Assembly (NCBI RefSeq): GCF_036250735.1
Contig: NZ_CP109430.1
Location: 10,168,001 to 10,232,000, forward strand
DNA from: Streptosporangium sp. NBC_01495
GTDB lineage: Bacteria; Actinomycetota; Actinomycetes; Streptosporangiales; Streptosporangiaceae
Direction of reading: 5' to 3'
Length of the DNA stretch: 64,000 bases
Both the position numbers and the translations under genes were made by a program. Of this stretch, positions 57,486 through 64,000 are shown in pieces. Numbering within the stretch: the stretch's first letter is position 1; the number at the start of each line of letters is the position of its first letter. The notes beneath the pieces are model-generated. The model was not told the DNA's origin. It did no database searches and saw only the letters and a list, made by a program, of their open reading frames with translations.

Positions 57486-58045
57486 CTGATCAGGTGACCA
57501 CTCAGCGGTGGGACGGCAACGGGGCAGCGGTGCAGCTGGACGCAATCCTTGCAGCCTACGAAGAGGTATACGCCGAACCTCCGTACCTAGAGGGGCCGCG
57601 GGACGTCGCAGATTTCATCGATCGGTTCCACCGTCAGACCGAGCGTCAGGGGTTCCGGCTTGCGGTCGCGCGCGACGGTACGGAAGTCGTCGGTTTCACA
57701 TTCGGATACCGATTGCCGCCGGACACCCAGTGGTGGCGAGGACTACTTCGGCCAGCGTCGAAGGAATTCACCCGGGAAACCGGGAACCGGACATTCGTCA
57801 TCATCGAACTAGCTGTCCGAAAGCCCTGGCGGCAGCGTGGCATCGCCAGAAAACTCCACTTTGACCTGATAGAAGGGCTGGAAGTTGAGCGGGTGACGTT
57901 GACGATGCGACCCGAGCCGGAAGCAAAACCGGCTCAATTTGCGTACGCGTCGTGGGGATACCAGATGGTCGGACAGTCACGGCCCTGGGACGAAGCGCCA
58001 CTTTATAACTCGATGGTCCTCAACCTAAAGGTCGCTAACCCGTAG
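57482..58045 (+). CDS. GNAT-family N-acetyltransferase
   Basis: 187 residues of the GNAT fold: AVARDGTEVVGFTFGYRLP (beta strands 2-4), IIELAVRKPWRQRGIARKLH (acetyl-CoA pyrophosphate loop RxxGIA) and a C-terminal YASWGYQMVG. The ATG overlaps the regulator stop (ATGA). Its target is unknown; pairs of this regulator and a GNAT are often found next to RiPP or resistance genes. Confidence 0.8.
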   Translation: MTDQVTTQRWDGNGAAVQLDAILAAYEEVYAEPPYLEGPRDVADFIDRFHRQTERQGFRLAVARDGTEVVGFTFGYRLPPDTQWWRGLLRPASKEFTRETGNRTFVIIELAVRKPWRQRGIARKLHFDLIEGLEVERVTLTMRPEPEAKPAQFAYASWGYQMVGQSRPWDEAPLYNSMVLNLKVANP

Positions 58046-58552
58046 CAGGATGTCTGCGAGTACGTGAGTGTTCCATCAGCGGAATCAAGCGGTCACTTAG
58101 ACGCTATTTGCGCCAGCATCTGACCGAGATATCTACATGCCGCTTTCGCGGGTAGGGTTACGTTCCACATGGTTTGAATTTCAACCTCATTCCGTAACCC
58201 TTGCGATAAACGTCCAGTAGAAGGGCTGTTTTAAGCGTGCCCGCAGCTGGGTGCCGCGTTTTGATTAGTCGTTCATTTTGGGCTGCCTGGAATTTGAAAG
58301 GTGACCGAAAATATCGCCGAGCCGAAAAGTGGCCAAAAAGAAGGCTCTTGACAACTTCAAGTGGAAGACATGCAATACGAAGAACTTCCAATCTGTCTGG
58401 TCATGCTTCCGGGCGAATAGGTGGCCCGAGAATAATTCAGGATGGCAAGAAGTAAAAGATCGCGAATCAGTGGATAAGGAGCGCTCCGTGATCGAGATGA
58501 TTGGCATGTCCTGCGGGTCCGCCCGGTCGCTGCGACCGATTACGGTGACCGC
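58046..58552. other. intergenic region ahead of the lanthipeptide operon
   Basis: About 500 bp, AT-rich between 58160 and 58420. Several frames are open but none has a ribosome site or family match. It contains the best promoter candidate for the lanthipeptide genes (58348-58376). Confidence 0.5.
58348..58376 (+). promoter_or_regulatory. predicted promoter of the lanthipeptide operon
   Basis: TTGACA (58348-58353) and TGCAAT (58371-58376) are spaced by exactly 17 bp on the plus strand, about 170 nt before the methyltransferase start. Confidence 0.5.
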
Positions 58553-59761
58553 ATGACTACATTCCGAGAGGGCGACGGTGGCGACGCAACCTCCCTGCGG
58601 GCCGCCATGGTGCGCGAACTGCGCGAGGCGGAGGCGATCCAGTCCGAGCCCGTGGCGGCCGCTTTCGTTGCCGTGCCGCGCCACCTGTTCACGCCGGGCG
58701 AGACGCTGGAGGCCGCCTATGCCGGGAGCAACGCGCCGATCGTCAAAAGCGACGGCAACGGCCTGACGCTCAGCTCCGTTTCCGCCGCTCATCTCCAGGC
58801 CACCATGCTGGAAGCGGCCGACATCAAGCCAGGCATGCGCGTCTGCGAGGTGGGGAGCGGTGGCTACAACGCGGCTTTGATGGCCGAGCTCGTCGGCGAC
58901 GGCGGACACGTCACCACGGTGGACATCGACCCTGACATCATCGAGCGCGCCCGCACTTTCCTCAACGAGACCGGATACAACCGCGTCGACGTAGTGCTGG
59001 CCGACGCGGAGGACGGCGTACCTGAGGCTTCCCCCTTCGACAGGCTCATCGTCACGGCCGGAAGCTGGGACATTCCACCCGCGTGGATCGACCAGCTCGC
59101 CGATGACGGCCGGATCGTCGTCCCGCTCCGGCTGAAGGGGACGACCCGCTGGATCGCGTTCGACCGCGACAGCTCGGGCCTGGTCAGTCGCACCTACGGG
59201 TTGTGCGTCTTCGTGCCTTTCCAAGGGGCCGGCTCCCACACCGAACGGAACATCACGCTCGACGACGGGGTGGTGCTGCGCCTCGACGATGAGGATCTCA
59301 AGGTCGATGTGGAGGGGCTGCGCCGAGCGTTGCACCTGCCGAGGATCGAACGCTGGTCCGGGGCCGAGTTCGACATGCCCGACGAGCTGACGCTGTTCCT
59401 GCTCACCAACGACCCGGACATGGCGATGCTGCACGCCGACCAGAAGGTCATCGACCAAGAGCTGCTCGCACGTCCGACCCTCAAGGGTGTGCCCGTCCTG
59501 ATCAGTGGCGACAGCTTCGCTTACCGCGCCGCGAGGCCGGACGGCGACACCGGCCGATACGAGAGCGGCGTCTACGCTCACGGGCCCTCAGCCGAGGAAG
59601 CCGCCGCCCGATACGTGGAGCTGCTGCGCCAGTGGGCGGACAAGTACCACCGCCGCGGGGCCGCGTCCATCCGGTACCTCCCCAAACCCGCCAATCCGTC
59701 GGCCCCCTCCAGCGGAGTCATCGCCAAACGGCACGGGACCGTCGTCGTCACTTGGCCGTAG
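58553..59761 (+). CDS. FxLD-system methyltransferase (protein L-isoaspartate O-methyltransferase-like)
   Basis: 402 residues. The N-terminal half is a PCMT fold: VPRHLFTPGE, SSVSAAHLQATMLEAADIKP, VCEVGSGGYNAALMA (SAM site) and DRLIVTAGSWDIPPAW. The C-terminal half (about 190-400) is the extension seen in methyltransferases next to FxLD and OlvSA-type lanthipeptides. It probably methylates a core aspartate, giving aspartimide or isoaspartate. The likely target is the Asp-Asp-Gly of the precursor encoded 87 bp downstream. ATG 58553 has only a weak GGTGA upstream. Confidence 0.88.
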   Translation: MTTFREGDGGDATSLRAAMVRELREAEAIQSEPVAAAFVAVPRHLFTPGETLEAAYAGSNAPIVKSDGNGLTLSSVSAAHLQATMLEAADIKPGMRVCEVGSGGYNAALMAELVGDGGHVTTVDIDPDIIERARTFLNETGYNRVDVVLADAEDGVPEASPFDRLIVTAGSWDIPPAWIDQLADDGRIVVPLRLKGTTRWIAFDRDSSGLVSRTYGLCVFVPFQGAGSHTERNITLDDGVVLRLDDEDLKVDVEGLRRALHLPRIERWSGAEFDMPDELTLFLLTNDPDMAMLHADQKVIDQELLARPTLKGVPVLISGDSFAYRAARPDGDTGRYESGVYAHGPSAEEAAARYVELLRQWADKYHRRGAASIRYLPKPANPSAPSSGVIAKRHGTVVVTWP

Positions 59762-59848
59762 ACCGCCGGGCTCCTCGGGGAGATCTGGCGATTTTCCCGA
59801 GACAGGCACCGGGGAAACCCAACCGCCCCAACGTAAGGAGGAACCTTC

Positions 59849-60055
59849 ATGACCATCTGCTCTGCCCGAGGTGCGGCAACGCTCACACCGCCCGCGCTCG
59901 AATCCCAAACCGCCGAAGCCTGGGACACGGACGCCTGGGAGGACCTGGACGTGTCCTTCGTCGAGTCCGGTGTGGCTGCCGAGCAGCTCATCCGGATGAC
60001 CGACGACGGCTGCAACGCGACGTGCGCGACCGCGTGCGTCAGCTGCGGCACGTAG
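59849..60055 (+). CDS. lanA: FxLD-family lanthipeptide precursor
   Basis: 68 residues. The leader holds DLDVSFVESG (residues 32-41), the FxLD-type recognition element in which the usual Phe is replaced by Glu-Asp context after Trp30. The core is TDDGCNATCATACVSCGT (51-68) with cysteines 55, 59, 63 and 66 and dehydratable Thr51, Thr58, Thr61, Ser65 and Thr68, enough for up to four lanthionine rings. Asp52-Asp53-Gly54 offers an aspartimide site. AAGGAGG lies 7 nt before ATG. It is followed by lanB and preceded by the methyltransferase. The mature structure is unknown. Confidence 0.9.
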   Translation: MTICSARGAATLTPPALESQTAEAWDTDAWEDLDVSFVESGVAAEQLIRMTDDGCNATCATACVSCGT

Positions 60056-60142
60056 GCCGCCCTGCCGGAATTCGACGCCTGATCCAAGCGCCCGGCCGGT
60101 ACGGCTCACCGGCCGGCCGGGCCTCAGATGTGGGAGCGGCTG

Positions 60143-63100
60143 ATGTACCACCACCTTGATGCCGCAGTGGTGCGCGCCCCGGCGTGGCGGCCAGATCAGC
60201 GGGTCACATCGTGGCCTGATCTGACTGGGCCGGACGCGGACTGCGCCTCCTGGCGGGCGTGGCTGGCGCGCACGTGGCAGATACCTGGTTTCGCGGCGGC
60301 CGTGGAGCAGTCCAGCCCGAGCTTGGCGGAGCGGGTGCGCGAGATCTGCGCCGGACGATCGTTGCCGGACCCGGCCGTGCGCCGTGCGCTGCTCTCCGTG
60401 ATGCGCTACGTGCTGCGCGCCTCCGGCCGGGCGACACCGTTCGGCCTGTTCGCCGGGGTGGCCCCGGCTCGCATCAGCACAGGACGCGATGTGCCGGAGG
60501 CGCGCATCGGGGACGCGCACCGCCCCGTAGCTCGCGTCACGGCGGAATGGCTCTGTGCGGTCCTTCGGCGACTGGAAGGTGCGAAGGCGCTCCGTCGCCG
60601 CTTGACCGTCGTCGCCAATGGGCTCGCGTTCGAGCGGGATGGCCGTGTGGTACTCGAACACCGCGCCAGCGCCATGGCGGGCGGCGCGCCGGGGGAGGTG
60701 AGCGTGCGCGCCACCGGCCCGGTCCGGGAAGCTCTCCGGCTGGCACGTGCCCCCCTTCCTATGGCGGACCTGATGGCCCGGCTGTCCGCCGCCTCCCCCC
60801 GGACTCCCGAAAGCACCATCGACGCGCTCGTGGCCGAACTGGTGGCCCAGCGCCTCCTGCTCACCGGCCTGCGCCCGCCCATGACGGCCTGCGATCCGCT
60901 CGGGCACCTCCTGCGGGAGCTGGACGTCGTGAACGCGGAAGGCATCGGCGAGCTGGCCGAGGTCGTGAAGGGCCTGCGCGTCATCGCTGACGAAATCGCC
61001 CAGCACGATCGTGAACCGGTCGCCCTGGCGGGCGATCACCGCACACGCGCGGCGGCCGCGATGGCGGCCATCCACCGCACCGCACGCCCGCCGCTCGCGG
61101 TCGACCTGCGCCTGGACGGGGAGGCGACGTTACCCGTCACCGTGGCGGCAGAGGCGGCCACAGCCGCGTCCGCGCTCGTCCGCCTGGCCCGGCGCCCCGC
61201 GCTCAACATGGGCTGGGTCGCCTGGCATGAACGGTTCCTGGCACGCTATGGCCCGCGCGCCCTGGTCCCGGTCCTGGACGTCGTCAACGCCGACATCGGG
61301 CTCGGCTACCCGGCCGGGTACGGTGGCAGCCCCCATGCCGCCGAGGGTGAAGCCTTGACGGATCGCGACCGCAAACTGCTGGTGCTGGCGCACAACGCCG
61401 CGATACGCGGCCAGCGCGAGATCGTACTCGATGACGACATGATCGCCGACCTCGGCGCAGTCGTCTCTGACACGCCTGTTCAGCCCACCACGGAACTGAC
61501 CGTACGGATCGACGCGCCCACCGCCGAGGCATTGGCGAAGGGCCGGTTCACGCTTGTTGTCACCGGGGCATCACGCGCCGCGGGCACGATCACCGGCCGG
61601 TTTCTGGACCTGTTCGATGACGAGCACCAGCAGCGAATGAACCGGGCGTACGCGAGCCTGCCCACGGGTATCCGGAGTGCACTCGCGGTTCAGATCTCGG
61701 CGCCCGCGCCGTACGCTGGCACCGAGAACGTCGCCCGCGCCCCGCAGGTGCTGCCGCATGTGCTGCCGGTCGGCGACCACCCCTGCGCCGCACGTGTGAT
61801 CGCGCTGGACGACCTCGCTGTCACCGCCGATCTGCGCGGCATCTACCTGGTGTCACGCTCGCGCCGACGCACGATCGAGCCGGTCATCCTCAACGCGGTC
61901 AACCTGGTGCAGCACACGCACCCGCTGGCGCGGTTCCTTCTCGAAGCACCACACGCACTACGGGCACCGTGCGCAAGCTTCGACTGGGGCCCCGCGGCCG
62001 CGCTGCCGTTCGTTCCGGCGCTTCGCTACCGGCGCACGATCATCTCGCCCGCCCGATGGCGGCTCACCGCGGCCGACCTGCCCGCGCCCTCGGCCGACTG
62101 GACGGAATGGGACAGAGCTCTGACCGCCTGGCGAAAGCTCGTCGCGCTACCGGAGATCATTGTTCTCGGGGGCGGCGACCAGTACATCCGGCTGAACCTC
62201 ACCCAGCCCGCGCACCGCGTCCTTCTGCGCGCCCAGGTGGATCGCGCCGGCACCGCCGTGCTGCGCGTCGCGTCCGACGTGGACGCGGCCGGGTGGAGCG
62301 GTGGCCGCGCCCACGAGTTCGTGATCCCTCTCGCCATGACCGGCAAGCCCGCCGAACCGCCCCGGCTACCGCCCGAGCTGACCCCCCGCGACCACGGTCA
62401 CCTGCCCGGTCGGCACGGTCGGCTGTCGCTCAAGTTGTACAGCCACCCCGACCGGCACGACGTCATTCTCACTCGTCACCTGCCGCGCCTGGTGGACGCG
62501 CTCGGCGGCGACGCCCGATGGTGGTTCCTGCGCTACCACGACCCCGACCATCACCTCCGCGTCCGCCTGACCATGCCTGACGGCGCGTTCGCCGACGCCG
62601 CCGCTCAGGTCACCGCGTGGAGTGAGCAGGTGCGCCGGGCCGGGCTGACGGCGCATGTGCAGTGGGACACCTACTTTCCGGAGACCGCCCGTTTCGGTGG
62701 CCCCGGTGCCATGGACGCGGCCGAGGCGTACTTCGCCGCCGACTCGGCCACAACCCTCGCGCAGTTGACCGCGATCACCTCCCGGGGAGGGCCCAACCTG
62801 CACGCCATGACCGCCGCCAGCCTGCTCGACATCGCCGCGGTCCTCCTCGGCGACCGCGCCACGGCGATGCGGTGGCTGATCGACCACACCCGACCCTCCG
62901 CCTCCCCGCCTGACCGGGCCGTCTACGACCAGGCCATACGTCTGGCCCAACCGGACGATCACGAAGCCCTGGCCGTGCACCCGGCAGGCGAGCAGATCGC
63001 CTCCTGCTGGGCGCGGCGGCGGCAGACGCTGGCCGCTTACCGCAGCGTGCTGGAGGAGGCGCTGCCTCCGGTCGTCGTGCTGCCCGATCTGCTGCACCTG

Positions 63101-63211
63101 CACCATGCCCGCATGGCCGGGATGTCGCTGGTCAGCGAGCGGGCATGCCTGCACCTGGCCCGCGCCGCCGCCTTGAGCTGGACCGCCCGCCCCAGGAGAA
63201 GCAGGTCATGA
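60143..63211 (+). CDS. lanB: LanB lanthipeptide dehydratase
   Basis: 1022 residues, a full-length class I dehydratase. It uses glutamyl-tRNA to glutamylate core Ser/Thr (domain about 20-740, with the LanB hallmarks YVLRASGRATPFGLFAGV and RYGPRALVPVLDVVN). It then eliminates glutamate in the C-terminal SpaB_C-type domain (about 760-1010; VILTRHLPRLVDAL, WWFLRYHDPDHHLRVRL). GGGAG (60132-60136) lies 6 nt before ATG 60143, which I prefer to ATG 60128. Its stop overlaps the lanC start. It should act on the precursor at 59849. Confidence 0.92.
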   Translation: MYHHLDAAVVRAPAWRPDQRVTSWPDLTGPDADCASWRAWLARTWQIPGFAAAVEQSSPSLAERVREICAGRSLPDPAVRRALLSVMRYVLRASGRATPFGLFAGVAPARISTGRDVPEARIGDAHRPVARVTAEWLCAVLRRLEGAKALRRRLTVVANGLAFERDGRVVLEHRASAMAGGAPGEVSVRATGPVREALRLARAPLPMADLMARLSAASPRTPESTIDALVAELVAQRLLLTGLRPPMTACDPLGHLLRELDVVNAEGIGELAEVVKGLRVIADEIAQHDREPVALAGDHRTRAAAAMAAIHRTARPPLAVDLRLDGEATLPVTVAAEAATAASALVRLARRPALNMGWVAWHERFLARYGPRALVPVLDVVNADIGLGYPAGYGGSPHAAEGEALTDRDRKLLVLAHNAAIRGQREIVLDDDMIADLGAVVSDTPVQPTTELTVRIDAPTAEALAKGRFTLVVTGASRAAGTITGRFLDLFDDEHQQRMNRAYASLPTGIRSALAVQISAPAPYAGTENVARAPQVLPHVLPVGDHPCAARVIALDDLAVTADLRGIYLVSRSRRRTIEPVILNAVNLVQHTHPLARFLLEAPHALRAPCASFDWGPAAALPFVPALRYRRTIISPARWRLTAADLPAPSADWTEWDRALTAWRKLVALPEIIVLGGGDQYIRLNLTQPAHRVLLRAQVDRAGTAVLRVASDVDAAGWSGGRAHEFVIPLAMTGKPAEPPRLPPELTPRDHGHLPGRHGRLSLKLYSHPDRHDVILTRHLPRLVDALGGDARWWFLRYHDPDHHLRVRLTMPDGAFADAAAQVTAWSEQVRRAGLTAHVQWDTYFPETARFGGPGAMDAAEAYFAADSATTLAQLTAITSRGGPNLHAMTAASLLDIAAVLLGDRATAMRWLIDHTRPSASPPDRAVYDQAIRLAQPDDHEALAVHPAGEQIASCWARRRQTLAAYRSVLEEALPPVVVLPDLLHLHHARMAGMSLVSERACLHLARAAALSWTARPRRSRS

Positions 63212-64000
63212 ACGAGCTGCATGGGAACGCGCTGGCCGTGGCAGAGTCCATCGCTACGGCGCTGGCCGACCCTCGACCGTGGGCGGTCGAGCCGTCGAAC
63301 ACCGGCAGGGTGTGGCCGCAATCGCTGGCGGGCGGCGCGGCCGGTATCGCCCTGCTGCATATCGAGCGTGCCCGCTCCGGCCACGGCGATCCCGGCACCG
63401 CGCACGCCTGGCTGGCAGTGGCCGCCTCCGGCGCGTTGACGGCTGCGGCCAACGCCGGCTTGTTCTTCGGCGCTCCCGCCCTGGCCTTTGTCACACAAGC
63501 GGCTGCCGACGACCCGGGCCGGTATCGGGGCGCACTGGCCCGCCTGGACGACGCGGTGACCGCACTCACCCGCACACGTCTGGCTGCGGCTCACGCTCGC
63601 ATCGCCCGCGGCGAACGACCCGAGATGAAGGAATTCGATCTGATCCGCGGGCTGGCCGGCCTAGGCGTTTACCACTTCAGGCGCCATCCGGACCACCGGG
63701 TCACCCACGATGTGCTGTCCTACCTGGTGCGCCTGACCGAACCGCTGCCCACGGGCGGTGCTCTTCCCCCATGGTGGACGAATGTCGCGCCCAATGGCGA
63801 GCCGAGCACGGACTATCCGGACGGGCACGGCAATCTGGGCCTGTCCCACGGCATCGGCTCCGTCCTGGCCCTGCTGTCGCTCGCTGTTCTGCACAACGCA
63901 GACGTAGCCGACGCGAAAGAAGCGATTGAACGGATCTGCGCCTGGACCGACCTATGGCAGCAGCAGGACGGCGTAACCCCGTGGTGGCCAGGTCTGGTCA
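63208..64000 (+). CDS. lanC: LanC lanthionine cyclase (3' end beyond window)
   Basis: 264 residues are visible. It should add core cysteines to dehydroalanine/dehydrobutyrine. Typical LanC stretches are RVWPQSLAGGAAGIALLHIE, FDLIRGLAGLGVYHF and GHGNLGLSHGIGSVLALLSL. The zinc-binding Cys-Tyr-Gly and Cys-His-Gly motifs would lie past the right edge. The ATG overlaps the lanB stop by 4 bp, with AGGAG upstream. Exporter and protease genes are probably further right. Confidence 0.9.
   Translation, partial: MNELHGNALAVAESIATALADPRPWAVEPSNTGRVWPQSLAGGAAGIALLHIERARSGHGDPGTAHAWLAVAASGALTAAANAGLFFGAPALAFVTQAAADDPGRYRGALARLDDAVTALTRTRLAAAHARIARGERPEMKEFDLIRGLAGLGVYHFRRHPDHRVTHDVLSYLVRLTEPLPTGGALPPWWTNVAPNGEPSTDYPDGHGNLGLSHGIGSVLALLSLAVLHNADVADAKEAIERICAWTDLWQQQDGVTPWWPGLV

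Noticed and set aside
58329-58556. 75-codon plus-strand frame ahead of the FxLD methyltransferase
   Set aside because: No ribosome site, and it covers the predicted promoter; its Lys/Asn-rich translation reflects AT-rich intergenic DNA.

Overview
The window is high-GC DNA with actinobacterial ribosome-binding sites, many GTG and TTG starts and 4-bp stop/start overlaps. The gene content (CBM2-bearing xylanases, DUF574 and FxLD-type methyltransferases, BASS/NLR genes, SpdB-like DUF2637 protein) points to a filamentous actinomycete. A member of the Streptosporangiaceae (Nonomuraea or Streptosporangium type) is a plausible guess but is not proven from this sequence.

Left part (1-17.1 kb), sugar catabolism. 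A minus-strand operon (5950 down to the left edge) encodes a zinc alcohol dehydrogenase, an SDR pentose dehydrogenase, an IlvD/Edd pentonate dehydratase, an FAH-family 2-keto-3-deoxypentonate dehydratase and a ketoglutarate-semialdehyde dehydrogenase. Together these make a Weimberg-type oxidative pentose pathway ending in 2-oxoglutarate. Beyond it lies a secreted xylan-degrading set: two GH10 xylanases, a CE4 acetylxylan esterase, a GH11 xylanase, an SGNH hydrolase and a multidomain PQQ-type sugar dehydrogenase. Palindromes of the CGAAA-N-TTTCG / GTTTC-N-GAAAC type recur upstream of these genes and of the pentose operon, suggesting one regulon running from xylan to 2-oxoglutarate.

Middle part (17.1-42.5 kb), accessory and defence island. 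It holds a TIM-barrel isomerase, a small Bell-like protein with a C-terminal RHIM/BASS-like motif, a DUF1152 protein, a small winged-helix protein overlapping a PurC-like ligase, and an NB-ARC/TPR NLR-like protein carrying the same amyloid motif at its N-terminus. It then has a PKS carrier-protein remnant, a tRNA 3'-end fragment next to an SpdB-like gene (relic of an integrative element), a PD-(D/E)XK-NACHT protein, and an OLD-like ATPase next to a gene split in two by an IS701 element. The right side is a pile-up of IS3, IS701 and IS5 copies, several of them broken.

Right part (42.6-64 kb). A 1794-residue secreted protein ends in a NucA/NucB DNase domain and is followed by a probable immunity gene. 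Next is a decayed stretch of truncated genes (48.8-50.3 kb), then an EEP phosphodiesterase-HAD-deaminase operon, an O-methyltransferase with an orphan solute-binding lipoprotein, a DUF574 methyltransferase operon, and an AT-richer regulator/GNAT pair. The window ends inside a class I lanthipeptide cluster of the FxLD type: methyltransferase, precursor, LanB and the start of LanC.
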